Below are positions 12,292 to 24,145 of a DNA stretch of 64,000 nt, in pieces (position 1 is the first letter of the stretch; each line of letters opens with the position of its first letter). Both the position numbers and the translations under genes were made by a program. Location: the NCBI GenBank assembly GCA_030762895.1, contig CM061067.1:52787667-52851666 (forward strand). The letters run 5' to 3'. Source of the DNA: Sophora flavescens (taxonomy: Eukaryota; Streptophyta; Magnoliopsida; Fabales; Fabaceae). The notes under the pieces are model-generated. The model ran no database searches. It was given only the letters and a program-made list of their open reading frames with translations, and was not told where the DNA came from.

Positions 12292-13893
12292 ATGGCTGAC
12301 GATGCTGGACGCGGGGGATGTTATTCTCGTGGGTGTGGGTCTCATGGTTGTGGACGTGGACATGGGAGAGCAGCACCCACCCCAACCTCCACCACTACCC
12401 CTTCTCATCATGTCGATGGCACATGTGACGGTTCAGGAGCCACATCGTCTAGACATGGTGTCAGCTCCCCCTCTGCGGCGCCATCAGCCATTGTTGTGCG
12501 GACCCCTCTCCCTACAGCAGCCTGCGGGGGGGCAGGCATCGGGTTCGGGAGTGACTACACCCATGGACATGCGCACATGGGTTCACCCGTATGCAAAACT
12601 AGAGTGAGTTAAACATTTATATTTATTTGTTGCTTTTTATTATTTGAATATTTATATTGTGATTAATATATACATTTTATTTGCCCACAATTTCTGGCCG
12701 GTAGATGGGGTCCACACGAGGATCACCGAGCTTGTTAAGGGGAACTACAACGGATCTTAGCCCACATTGACTAAGATCCCCATGACGGTCTAGGATCACT
12801 GGTTCGAGCACCTCTTTGGTGTAAGTATTACTTATTTAAATGGTACATTAATTACTTGGTGCTTGATTTAATTTTTATTTTTTTTACCATTACACTGTTC
12901 GCCGATGTCTTGTATGTCATGCAGTCCACTTACAGGTGGGTACCAGAGGATGAGGCTGCTATTCGGGCCGCTTTTGAGCATCGCGGATCCCTGGTTGTGA
13001 AGAATTTCATGGGAAAGATCCACGATGGTTCATCTCCGGGGGACTTCTTGACTCCCGAGGTTCTGGACGGCCTGCGTCGATATTGAGCCACCGATGAGGA
13101 GTTCCTGAGGAGGAGTGCGACCGAGAAGCAGAACCGAGCCGCAGATACCGGTGCTTCTCTATACATTGGTGGGTCTGTGCCCATCACGAAGCATCATGAT
13201 AAACTGGTAATTATATAATGCATTTCAATTAAGTAAACTTAATTATTAAATATCTTAACAATTATTTATGAATTAATATGCAGAAGAACGAGCTGGCGAG
13301 GGATCCCACTGCATTTGAGGTGCTGAAGGTGACGAAGAAGACCAAGAAAGGGGAGTGGGTCGGGAACGCGGGCGAGATTGTTGTAAGTTAAATTCTATCA
13401 TTACATTAATTAATTATACTTGATTATATATTCCTCCGGATGCTAACTTATTTTGCCTTATAATGCAGGGCGAGTTCAACCGCCGCCGAGATGACTCCAT
13501 TAGTCAGGGGCAGGAGCCTTCTGCTGCCTCTAACAATGCCCTTTTCTTAGAGGTAGTTGGTGGCAAGAACAAGAAGGGCCATGTATATGGTTTGGGAGCC
13601 CTGGGAGATGAGTATGTGGCATCTGCCACACCATCTTCTCAGTTATGCCATGGCCCTACACCAGATGTCAGAGGGATCGTGGCCAACCTCAACGCTGGGC
13701 TCATTACTCAGCTTGAGGAGAGGGTGACTGCATTGGAGATGGAGAATCATCTGCTATACCAGCACTTGGGCTTTAGACCCGGCGGATCTAGTTCTGCCCC
13801 TGAGGATGCTGCTGCTTCGGGTACCCATGCTCATGGACCCACTGCTCCCGATGACGCATCTGTTCCCCCGACCTCTAGCCAGCACCGTTTATA
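12292..13893 (+). pseudogene. CACTA-1 second gene, En/Spm (Ptta-type) transposase-associated
   Basis: The gene is multi-exon. It starts with ATGGCTGACGATGC at 12292, then has a Gly/Pro/Ser/Thr-rich exon. After introns comes a segment containing DHWFEHLF, STYRWVPEDEAAIRAAFEHR and a closing exon rich in charged residues with a probable coiled coil (about 13680-13770). This order matches plant proteins of the Ptta/En/Spm transposase family (PF03004-like). TAG at 12758, TAG at 12791 and TGA at 13084 each sit where Trp would be expected. The exact exon borders are uncertain, especially around 12600-12710. Confidence 0.65.
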
Positions 13894-13989
13894 ATTATTT
13901 AAATTTTGACAGCATTTACTATTATTTTTTATTTAATTTATTTCATGTATTTTTATTTACAGGTGTTTAAAAAAAACTAAATTAACAAA

Positions 13990-14369
13990 AAAAATTAAAA
14001 AAATTATATATAGCAACCGAACTATATCGGTCGCTAAATTATGGTAGCAATTAATTTTATCAGCAAATTAAAAATAAAATAAAATATATTTAGTGACCGA
14101 AATATATCAGTCGCTGTTCGGTCACAAATAGGACCAAATAAACATTTTTGGTACCAAATATTAGCGACCGATATGTTGAATTTAGCGACCGACAAATTCG
14201 GTCGCTATTTAGCGACCGACTAATATTCGATCGCTAAACAGTTAGCTACCACAATTTTAGTAACCGGTTATGTTCGGTCGCTAATTCGGTCGCTAAATGT
14301 TTTAGCGATCGAATTCTGTCGTTTAGCAACCGAATATGTCGGTCGCTAAACACTTAATTTCTTGTAGTG
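13990..14369. repeat. CACTA-1 right subterminal repeats and terminal inverted repeat
   Basis: More than ten copies of TTAGCGACCGA and its complement TCGGTCGCTAA occur here, mirroring the left end. The array ends in TTTCTTGTAGTG. Confidence 0.8.
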
Positions 14370-15646
14370 TACCGTCTATGTGAAATTTTTTACAAAGTTA
14401 ACCAATGATAATTATGATTTGGGTAACTTTTATGATAGTTAAGCAGGCTCCACCAAGTAAGTGGGCTCCATCAAATAAGATGAAGAAGCAATAAAAAATG
14501 GCCAAAAAATCAAGAAGGTGACAACTGCGGTTACTGTTATAGGAACAGTATCCGTAAAGTTCCCTATTGTATATGTGTATTGATTCCTTTGTTTTTTTGT
14601 TTTTAATTTAATTTATGTAAAAGATTTAATTAATATAGTGTGTTTGGTTGAAATTATTCTCAATGCAAAAGTAAAAATAACACTTCTGAATCAATTATTT
14701 TGAAAATCACATGAGAGGAACTTTCTTCTAACGTAAGCAAACTTATTTTACCTTTGCAAAAATCTAAAACAAATCGTCACATACACGACGGGTCTAAAGT
14801 TTTTTTTTTATTAATCAATCATAAATATCATTTTATTGAAAATGTTAAACTCGTAACTATCTTACAAATTACACATAGAATCGTTTGTGATTTATTAACA
14901 TCATAAAAAGTTTTATTCTTACAATATTAAAATTAAACTCATTTAGTAAATATTTCTTAATAAACAGTTTTATTCTAGGAGAGACCCAAAACTCAAATAC
15001 GGATTCTAGTTCTTGGGCCTGTATTGAAATGGCCCAACATTGATGGTGAGGCCTGAGATTACTGGTATGTTCCCTTCTCTTTCTCCTTCTTCTTCTTCCT
15101 CCTTCTTCTTCTTCTTCTTCTTCGTTTAGCTCCAATGTCTGACCTGAATGGTATCTGCGAAGACACTCCGATACTTAAGTCAGCAAGGGTGTTGCAGATA
15201 GAATATATGTGATATCTTATAAAATCATACCTTGGCCTCTCATTAGGAGGTCTTTATAATGGTGCCTTGGCTTGGATGAACATGATTGCCACGTATGGTG
15301 CCCCTAATTACCAGGTCGTTTGCTAGGCTCCCACGGGTTGGTGTTGATCCATACTGCCTGTCGTTATGTTAGTGAGGAGATGGAATGATAATGATGATGA
15401 TTTGGTAAGATTGCATGTGTCGGGGGAGAGGGGCGGCATGTACCTGATGTATTGTTGAGTAGGTAGGAGCTCTTTCCCGAGGCGGGAAAGTCAAATCTGG
15501 AAAAGCATTTTGATCGGTCAAGAGTTGTTTACCCAACCCCTTTGTTTTTGGACCTTTATTGGGTCCGTTTTTATGGACCGGGATTGGGCTTTGGGCCATT
15601 ACATATTTTTCGCCCACAACACTTTCAATACAAATTCGAAAACTCC
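14370..15646. other. MITE remnant and intergenic DNA
   Basis: Positions 14370-14440 continue the MITE that CACTA-1 split. The rest has no gene I can support. It includes a TTC/TCC-rich microsatellite at about 15075-15122. Confidence 0.5.
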
Positions 15647-15661
15647 AACTTTATAATGTAT

Positions 15662-15896
15662 GGTTACGAATCCTTGTCCCGCCTCTCATCCGTACAATGC
15701 ATTGGTTCGCTCGACCCGTGACTTAACTCAACATGCATGGGCAACCAAGATTTTTCATATGGTTTAAGAGAAGGAAATAGAGTGGCTGATTGGTTGGCTA
15801 ACTATTCTCATAGTGTTCCTATAGGCCTCAATGTCTCTTTTCCTCATAGTGTTTTTGCTTAGTTTCGAGCACAGTCCTCCTTCATACCAAAAAAAA
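15662..15896 (+). mobile_element. 5'-truncated LINE (L1-type) 3' end
   Basis: A 235-bp insertion is bounded by a perfect 15-bp duplication, AACTTTATAATGTAT (15647-15661 and 15897-15911), and ends in a poly-A tract. The frame before it reads GLREGNRVADWLANYSH, the hallmark end of the RNase H domain of plant LINEs. Truncation at the 5' end, the poly-A tail and a long TSD are exactly what target-primed reverse transcription leaves. Confidence 0.85.
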
Positions 15897-15911
15897 AACT
15901 TTATAATGTAT

Positions 15912-16288
15912 TTTTTGCTTACATGTTTGATTTAATACATATATCTAGATTTATATTATCAAACGGAAGGCAATCGGTTTTGATCCAGGCAATGCCACAT
16001 AAACAACACTAGAAGGCGATCCACGAACTAAGTATTGAATGTCGCATTAACATTATGATCCAGCACCTTCCAATCAATGAATTTAGGCCTTCTAATCCAC
16101 TTCACTGCAGCTTCGCCAGAAGCCCAAGAAGCAAGAGTTTGTTTAATTGATTGCATTAACATTTTGTTCATTGCCAGACCCAAGATCCAAAAACGGACCC
16201 AACGATGCTTCAATTTAAAAACCAGGAGTACTAGAAAGGCTATGACATTGGGTAAAATCAATACATTCCACACGTCCAAGGATTTTAT
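15912..16288 (-). pseudogene. Possible LINE RNase H-region fragment, minus strand
   Basis: A minus-strand frame (16357 down to 16028) contains WASGEAAVKWIRRPKF followed by DHNVNATFN. This resembles the junction that precedes the RNase H domain in plant LINE polyproteins, where a W-x-x-P block leads to a NVDA-type motif. It is short, and its frame runs into LTR-like sequence at its upstream end. A fragment of an unrelated membrane protein is also possible, as there is a hydrophobic stretch near its start. Confidence 0.25.
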
Positions 16289-16809
16289 ATGAAACACATA
16301 AGCACACCATAAAGAGAAAAATAAAAAAAAATATAAAGATTTAACGTGGTTTGACACCTTTTATCTACGTCCACAAAAAACGTCTCAATAAAGTATTTCA
16401 CTATCTCAAATATGATTACAAGATTGTAATACCCTACTTTTTGTGTATCACTCTACAAACTCAAGTACCCCACTCAAGTTACAAGAAATGATAACACTCA
16501 CTCACACAAGAGACTCTCTCTACAAGTGATCACTCACACACTTGCTCTCTCTTGCTTTGGTTGGGATGCTTCCACTCTTTACAAGACCTCCTTTATATAG
16601 AGGTGGTGTGTGGCTTCTTCCAAGAGTAAATAAATGTCAATTAATTACTACTCACATTTTCAATACTATTGAAAATCTCCATCTTCTTCTTCCAAATATA
16701 AATGTATTCTCCTAATGAGTCAAATATTAAATTCCAACAATTTACAATGTATTGGAATTTCTCACTTCAATATATTAATGTTTGGAAATTTAAATTGATT
16801 TTTCCAACA
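16289..16809 (-). mobile_element. Copia/TRIM-like LTR fragment, minus strand
   Basis: Read on the minus strand it begins TGTTGGAAAAATCAATTTAA and runs to a segment with GGTGTCAAACCACGTTAAAT, an arrangement typical of short copia or TRIM LTRs. A TATA-like CTATATAAAGG lies mid-unit (minus). No clear TSD was found, so the left limit is uncertain. Confidence 0.4.
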
Positions 16810-17283
16810 ATAACCTGTCATGAGCAAGTGAAAATACTAGTGGGAATGCTGGATCATCGATGATATTTAGGGGTGTTAGTGGTTCGGTTTAGATCGGTTT
16901 TGAGAAAAAAAAAGTCATGGGATCCGAAATAAAAAAGAGCATGCGGTTCGGTTTGGATGACTTCTTAAAAAATATCCAATCCGATCCGATCCAATTAAAT
17001 GTGGTTTGGATCGGTTCGGTTGGTTCGATCTTTAACCACACTTGAATGAGAATTCAAATGAAACCGCTGACCAAAATACCTTTTATGTTAAGTATGAAGA
17101 TACCAACAAATTAGAAGTCTGAAGATTAATATGATGGATAGGCATTCTTAGACACATTTACACCAAATAACAATAACCACTTGCATTTAAATGCTTCACG
17201 CCTTTAGTACATTAAGCATGTCTAAATGATAGGAAATGCCAGACACAACACTGTTTAAGTATAATCAAATTCAAAATTGAGTA

Positions 17284-17622
17284 AAAATACTAGGACTTAC
17301 ATTACCGCCAGCAGACTTGACAACAGCAGAAACCAGCGTTTGAGCATGAGTTGCAATACATACATTATAGCCCTTAAACAAAGCATGGAGTTAGCTCTTG
17401 CACGGAAAACTGAACTTTTTAAATCAGATTTGTACTTCAACAGGTAATCCTTATCATTCAGTATGTGAGGTGATTCATCTGCATTTTCATTTTTAAAATT
17501 AAACATGTAAGCTATCCTGAATAATAAATAGATATAGACACGATAGTTTGGGCCAGCTTACCAACAAATCTGCCTTCATGAAAACTTTCTTTTTCAACCA
17601 ACTTGACGAGACCACCCAAGCC
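17284..17622 (-). pseudogene. Captured internal exons of a host gene (BRCT-like?)
   Basis: On the minus strand an exon at 17622-17562 has an acceptor CACAG and donor GTAAGC. It encodes GLGGLVKLVEKESFHEGRFV. The next exon begins at about 17480 after TGCAG and continues in the correct phase with DESPHILNDKDYLLKYKSD. A frameshift then moves to a frame reading GYNVCIATHAQTLVSAVVKS before a GTAAG donor near 17300. The last segment is reminiscent of a BRCT repeat of plant DNA-repair proteins, but this is recollection only. The frameshift shows it is not a working gene copy. Confidence 0.4.
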
Positions 17623-18169
17623 CTGTGTGGCATATTAGTGAATAATACAAACAACTTCACAAGAATCAAACTATAAAACTTAAGTGGCAGGGCCCTAATA
17701 TGAAAGATCACTGTTCTTCCATCTTCTTAATTTTTGTTTAATAAATTCCCTATATCACTCTAAACGAGGATCCTCTTCCACCTTCTCAATAGCTGGAAAT
17801 TGACATTCTACAATAATACAATAGCAGAAGTATGACAAAAAATTATGAGTACAAGCATTTTTTAGTTCCACTGTGCTCTGAAATTATCCTGTACAAAAGT
17901 ACTTTTCTTCCAATAGTCTTGTTCCGTTGAACCAAAAATTATCACCGTTTTGGACATTTCAACCCTAACTTGAAATAAATTCTCATATGAAAATAATTTT
18001 GAGAAAATCTAACAAATCAAGAATGTTGAAAGTTCACATCCGGCAACAATGGAAATTTATGTTCAAACAAGGTAAAATCCAAGACATTGAACAAAAGAGT
18101 ACAAACTTGAAAGACTCAAGAAACCTAATAAAAAGATAAACAAAATCAAGATAAGGAAGCTGATATGCA

Positions 18170-18445
18170 CTCACCTGTCACCAGAAGCGGCGGCGGCCGA
18201 CGAGCAGCGAGAAGGAGCGAGAAGGAGCACGAGGAGGCGGCGAAGCAGGAAGGGACGACGAGCAGTGAGGGAGAGCGAGCTGAGGTGATGAGAGAGGGAC
18301 GCAAGGTGGCGGCGAGAGGGAGCCGATGGAGGGCTGACGGTGGCCAAAGGGGAGGGACACTCTTCTGAAATTGACGGCAGGGCAACATACAAACTTAACG
18401 CATATGTAAAGTGAAACGACAAGGCAACATGCATAAAACACATAT
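18170..18445 (-). other. Captured first exon or leader of a host gene
   Basis: A sharply GC-rich segment stands out in AT-rich surroundings. On the minus strand it ends in GGTGACAG followed by GTGAGTGC, an excellent splice donor. Base composition and donor fit the 5' exon or leader of a plant gene, in the same orientation as the exons at 17284-17622. Confidence 0.5.
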
Positions 18446-18606
18446 GTTAAAAATTAATTATAAAATATCGGTTTGGTTCCTGAACCTCCAACCGAAAACC
18501 TAACCGAACCGATCGGTTCTGTCCAAATTCAATCCAAAAACATCCAATTAAATTTGGTTCTCATCAGTTTTCGGTTATTTTGGATCGAAACACCCCTAAT
18601 GATATT

Positions 18607-20550
18607 CATAATTTATATGCAAATGGCCATGGGCAGGCTTGCTTAAGCTTATTGGAATAGTACTATTACTAGGCTCACATTATGGAGTTCTCATAAGTCA
18701 TAAACGCCTCAGCAGCAGTATTCAAAACTAGTCAAGGCATACTAGTGGGCAGTGGCACATTGAAGTCATCATCAAGGGATCACAGCAGTCCACTTTGTGC
18801 AAGTGTAAATTATGCAAATGAAGCAAGGATTTGGATTCACTGTAGTCATCATTTTTTTTATTGCATACTCAAATATATCTTATGGTGCATTTGCATGAAT
18901 GAGTCCAAATCATGGGGTTTTCATAATGCTTTGCATTTCAAAGAGATCTGTTATCATGACCCATTGCCATTTTTGTCAAGTTTGCAGCCAGTTCAAGCCC
19001 CCATTGTTTTGGAACGTAATTAAGCAATCACTCTTTAAAAACACTAGAAAAATTTTCGGTTTGCATAACATGATATTATCATGATGATAACAATCTTTCT
19101 CCAAAACAAAGGTCCCATGCCACTTGGCGAATTACCAATGGGAGTGTATTTTGACTCTCTTTAATTTACTCTTTTTCCGTATGCGCACTTCTTTTCTTTT
19201 GGATCCAGCAATGAACAGTGCAAGCTTCAATGAGTGTTGCACGGCCTGAGGACCCATAGCTACGAGCTTCGATGTACATGTCTATAGCAGACCAAAGAGA
19301 GCTTCGATGGTTAACAAACTTAAACGTTGAAAATTTGCCATCCCGTGTTTATCATTTTCAATTCTCAATGCTTAACAGTTGGCATCAAAATGATAGATTA
19401 TTTCCCCTTCTTAATCACATTTGCACAATTTCGCACTAATGTTATCGTCTAGTGACTAGCCTAGGATAATGAACAACACTTTTTTATCCGTGTCTGATAA
19501 AATGAAAATGGAGAATGTTACGAGTAACACTTGTTAAGTAACCAAAAAAATAAAGATTTTTATGAAGAATTAATATATTTAATATTTGAAAATATTAAAT
19601 ATTTAATTTTTCAATAAGAATTTACTTTCTTGATTTCATAACGAGTTTAGACACTCGTTAACATTATCCAAAGAAAATTAATATGAATGATAACAACATA
19701 AAATTTAAGGGGGCAAAGTTGATGTGTGCATTGTGAGTACCGAAGTCAAAGTGGGGTATTTCCTTGCTTTGGATTTGAACCTTTGGGGTTCTTTATTGGT
19801 CCCTAATGGATGTAATCCGAGTCAGAAATAAAGAAAGAAGGCAGTGACATCCTCCTGCCTCCATATGCAAGGTGGGGTAAGAACCTAACCATTTGGTCAT
19901 GAATTTAAAGTAACGATTAGCCTATTCATCAATGCCAATATGCCATCACCATCAAAATCAAGTTTCGCTGAATGAAAATGACCATCCAATATCTGATCAT
20001 TACTTCAATTATAAATCTTGAATAAAGTGATTGTTGTTTGGTAACTATCTAGTATCTGAAAGAAAATATATGATACATGTGCTTTTCGTTATCAGAGGTT
20101 GATGAGTTAAATTCAGTGATTGCCCATAGGGTGGGGTGTTACCATACTGACTTTAAAAGTACGGACATGAACAGAGAAAAGGAAATTCGTGATTACTAGC
20201 AAAACTTTGGTTCAAAAATATGATGAGCTGCTAAAATATTTTGCGAGTAGTTAACTCTTAGGTTTGTCTGATAGTAAGCAAGCATGTGATGTGCAATTAT
20301 GTAATACCATTCTAAGTTTGAATATCAATTATGCCAAATTTTTAGGATCAGATCTTAAGGAATATCCTTGTAAATCCTTTAGTCTCTACATGAATGACCT
20401 ATCCATACATCAGAAAGGCAGATTAATTGAGGCCCGTGCAAGTTAGTCTGAATGCTGCTTGCCCACAACTAAAAAATATATATATGTTTGGCCATCTCCG
20501 ACGTGTATCTTAACTTGGGATCTTGCCTATTTAGCATCGATGCTTTTAAG
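18607..20550. other. Intergenic DNA, no gene seen
   Basis: AT-rich sequence with only short open frames without recognisable content. Confidence 0.5.
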
Positions 20551-22547
20551 TACACACTGCCTTCTTTTCGCTAAGTGTCTTCCTTAAGCTTGTTTTGTTA
20601 AGTTAAGTTGTTGGCTAAGGACTAGGTGGGATTTTAGCTTAAAAAAGTCCCTTTCTAGTGATGAACACACCCGTGCTCATTAGCCAGCACACCCGTGTAT
20701 AAAGTCAGAAGCGTGTTTCTGATTTTAAGTTGAGAAGGGGCATGCTCAACACTGAGCATGCCTATGCTCAATGTGCTGACCGCGTCTCGGTGACGCTAAG
20801 TTAAGCTTAACCGTGCTCAATAGGGAGCACGACCGTGCTCAGGTGTGGCCTATATATTCTTGGCACATAATTCGAGGGTTACGTTTTAACCCTATTTCTG
20901 GTAGCAGCAACCACCCTATTGCGGCCAGAATCGTTCCTCCTCCCTTTCTCTTCATACTCAGTCGGTTCTTTGAGTATTAGATACCTCTTAGGGAGTTTAC
21001 TTTATCTGTTCTTGATATATATAGGTAAGATTTTCCTTTTCGCGGTTTCCTTTCATAATATTGAATTGGGAACTAATTGTTTGTGTGTTTTGTTGATCCA
21101 AGGCTTAGTACCGGTGTAAGCCGTTCGAGGATTTGGGACCAATTTGCTGTTAGGACCATCGTTAGAGCTACCTTCAATCCAGGCATGGAGAGAAGGGTAG
21201 TGTATATCATAGGCATTGGGGGTAGTGTAAGGTAAAGGGGTTCCCATAACCACGGTTTGTTATGTTTGATGATATGATTACTATGTTGGTTGATTTGCTA
21301 TGATAATAGGTTTGATTGTTAATATGTTGTCTTACAATGGTTATGTTGTTATTGTTAATATGAACATGATGTTGTGTTGTTGGTTATTGGCATGATTATG
21401 TTGGATGATTGTTGAGAAATGACTGTTGAATACTGGTTGATTCCTGATGCTGTTGATTATGCTGGTTGAATGGTTGATGCCATGATTGTGATGATATTAT
21501 GATTGAGTTGATGAGGATGTAGGATCTGGAAAATATGTTGTTAAAATGGATTAGTATTAATGGACTTAATCATGGAAATAATTGGCTAAGAACTGTTTTA
21601 ACTCTGCCTAGAACAGTACTGTCGTGCATTGAGCACGGCCGTGTTGAACAGGGTGCACGCCCGTGCTCCCAGTTTGAATTCTGGAAAATGACCGCGCATT
21701 AAGCACGACCGTGCAGCAGAGGAGCACGACCGTGCCTAGCTAATAGGAAGCACGCCCGTGCTTCACTTATGATACCATCACGGGCGTGCAGACCGGAGAT
21801 GGAATTAAGGACTTTTAAAGGGTTTCTAACCCCAATTACCCAATGATGAAGAGATAACACAATCAATTAATATGATGGATTAGATAACTGGATCAATGAT
21901 TAACAAAGGTGATTAAGATGATGAGATGGTGAGGTATTGAGTTTCATAAGCCGGTACCCGTTGGGTTACCGCACGCTGATGAGTTGTGCCTTGGTGCTTT
22001 TTGGCCAAGGGAGCCTTGACCTCGTGGTTTGGATCTAAGGTGTTGTTGATGTTGTACCTTGGCAGCCAAGAGTTTGCTCCAAGGGGGCCTTGACCTGGTT
22101 GGGTTTAAGGTGTTACGATAGATTCCACTGGTTAAAGGTTTTGCGGTAGATTCCGTTGCGGTAGATTCCGCTGTTATCTTCGGTTGATTCCGTTGGAGCT
22201 AAGGTGGTGGCGGTTGCCATTGTTTGTTGTTGTGCCATATGCATAGAGCATTGGATTTGTTGTTGTTGTTGGATGTTCGACATAGAGGAGGTCGTCCTAG
22301 AGTACGGTGATCCGGTCATCCACGGTAGGTTACCAAGGTTTGGTAACCGTGCGCCCCCGTGACGAGGCATTCGTTGGTTTGATGCGTTGACTATCCAAGG
22401 AGTAGATTCTCCGGTGTTGAGTAGATTCTCAATGTGGATATTTAACTCTGAAGTCGTTCATCCTGAGTTAGTTTGGATCCACATGCATGTTGGAGTAGTG
22501 GAATAGTGTTGCATTGCACTGCATAGCATACTTGGTTGATATGATGT

Positions 22548-22597
<50 letters not shown>

Positions 22598-23068
22598 ACG
22601 TTGATGTATGTTATGATGATGCTATGTTGTATGTTTTACCTTGCTTCATATCTCAATGCCTTATATGTTTACATGATTCTTACTCCCCGTTCTTTGTTTG
22701 TTTGTTTGGCCTGATTGGAATCTTGCAGAGGATGACGAGCAACCCGGAGATGAGTGACTCTGAGGAGCCACCACTCATAGTTAGGGCCTTTCTTGTTAGT
22801 TAGTTGTTCAGTTGTATTCCGAGGATATTTTTTGGAACGGTTGTACCAGCTCTGAATTATGACATCGGGGTTGGGTGTTTATGTTTATGTTATCTTGATA
22901 TGTTTTATTGTTTAAAACTTGTTTTACTTTTCCAGTTTTGTGAACTCGTTCATGTGGGACCTTTCTACCCATTGACAAAGTTTTTATTGATTCCAGAGAA
23001 TGCATGTTTTGTTTTAATTGCTTTTTATATTAATTGCTTTATAACATGCGGGATAACAGGGTGTTATA
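20551..23068 (+). mobile_element. Ty3/gypsy-type solo LTR, copy 1
   Basis: This is about 2.5 kb, homologous over its length to the inverted copy at 59469-61922. Its ends are decayed: it starts TACACACTGC where the other copy reads TGTAACACCC, and it ends GGTGTTATA. It contains two clusters of CG-rich short palindromes (20660-20850 and 21620-21790), a tandem CGGTAGATTCCG-rich patch near 22140-22200, and a TA microsatellite. A 5-bp TSD is not preserved, and no gag or pol is attached. Open frames inside are not convincing genes because the same frames recur in the other copy as LTR sequence. Confidence 0.65.
22550..22595. repeat. TA microsatellite
   Basis: About 22 TA units inside the solo LTR. 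The inverted copy has the same repeat at 59948-59998. Confidence 0.9.
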
Positions 23069-23966
23069 TTGGGGACCTTTTCGGAACAAGTGCTCATGAA
23101 ATAGAGGTGTTTATTTAAGGTTAAGCACTACTTCTCGATCTTTTGTCTATCCCAATTTTATGTTCTTTAAATAAATAAATAAATAAATAAATAACTAAAA
23201 TGCTTATGAAATGTAAATATGTGCGTTTAATGGTGGAGTTCATTTAATAAATTTTTTGGAGGTGTTGAGTTGAAGATATGAGATGTTTAAGTTGTAAAAT
23301 ATAAAAATAAATGATGTGTAAATGAGGTACCGACTTAAGAAATCAAAAAGTAAAAATATAGGGTACTCACTTGTGGATACTCGTAGGCTGCTTCTAATTT
23401 TTGATTTATTAGCCATTATAAGTTGGAATGGCCAAAGTATGCAACCAACGAAATTCAATTGAACAAGTAACAATATATTCACTGTTGACTTTTTGTGAAT
23501 TGAGATCCCCAATTTATTTTAGAGTAAATTAAAGAAGATACATCTTCACTTACTAATTTAATCATTAGCAATGGGGAGGCCTCGTCGCGGAGGGAGAAGG
23601 AAATGAGAAAGAGACAAAAATTAACGTGGAATTTGAACTCAGGCACTTATTATTCATGTCTAGTAGTTTAACCAATTCACTTTTAAATCTATTCGTGGGT
23701 CAAATGTTAATCTTAATCGTTAGTAATGGTTGGAAGGTCACTTTAATCAATATATATAACGTGGCATTTGGTTTATGTGATGTTTCTTTCCAAGGATATT
23801 TCTTTCTCACACTTACACATACGAATGAAATTTTCAACTTTAATTCACAAATTTTATTCTTGAAAATCTTTTACTTCTGGGAAGATTTTTTCATCCGTTG
23901 TACTAAATATGAGAAACTTTCATTCCTATCTTACTTTTTCGGGGTTATCAAACGTTTCCTAGGAGT
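23069..23966. other. Intergenic DNA, no gene seen
   Basis: AT-rich. It contains a short AAAT array near 23170-23195 and unremarkable short frames. Confidence 0.5.
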
Positions 23967-24145
23967 TTAATTTTGATACATTATTAATGTAAAGTTTGTA
24001 TACTATTAACTGATCACAAATCATCATAAGTTTAACTTTTAAGGTAGCTATGGTAGTAGTCAAATATTTTTAATGATATAACAATTTATCATTGGTTGAT
24101 AATATTACATGTCTTTACATTGATAATGCGTACTAACTAAATCAT
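23967..24145. repeat. Diverged MITE copy
   Basis: This has the same layout as the 2432-2946 family: a TTAATTTTGATACATTATTAA-like end, a central ACAATTTATCATTGGTTGAT block and a closing TCTTTACATTGATAATGCG end. Confidence 0.45.

Larger units (their letters stand above)
2988..14369 (+). mobile_element. CACTA (En/Spm-type) DNA transposon 1, degenerate and nested
   Basis: The element begins CACTACAAGAAA and ends TTTCTTGTAGTG, the classic CACTA terminal inverted repeat. The flanking triplets are cac on the left and tac on the right, consistent with a 3-bp TSD carrying one mutation. Dense subterminal copies of GCGACCGA and TCGGTCGC lie at both ends. Inside are a C/T-rich leader, an ATG exon with a GT donor at 3759, a large retrotransposon insertion, a truncated tnp2 transposase and a second En/Spm-type gene. 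Several in-frame stops and the loss of the front of tnp2 make it non-autonomous. It inserted into a member of the MITE family described at 2432-2946. Confidence 0.88.
16868..18598 (-). mobile_element. hAT-type non-autonomous element with captured host exons (Pack-hAT-like)
   Basis: The termini TAGGGGTGTT and AACACCCCTA form short inverted repeats. They are flanked by a perfect 8-bp duplication, atgatatt (16860-16867 and 18599-18606), the hAT signature. Both subterminal zones are rich in CGGTTCGGTTTGG-like motifs. No transposase is encoded. The middle (about 17280-18440) carries gene-like sequence on the minus strand with introns and good splice sites, so it was taken from a host gene as DNA rather than from mRNA. 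Confidence 0.8.

Noticed and set aside
22804..23118. Frame starting MFSCIPRIFFGTVVP, similar to a minus-strand frame at 59743
   Set aside because: Similarity is due to homologous solo LTR sequence. Both run out of the LTR end and have no known domain.
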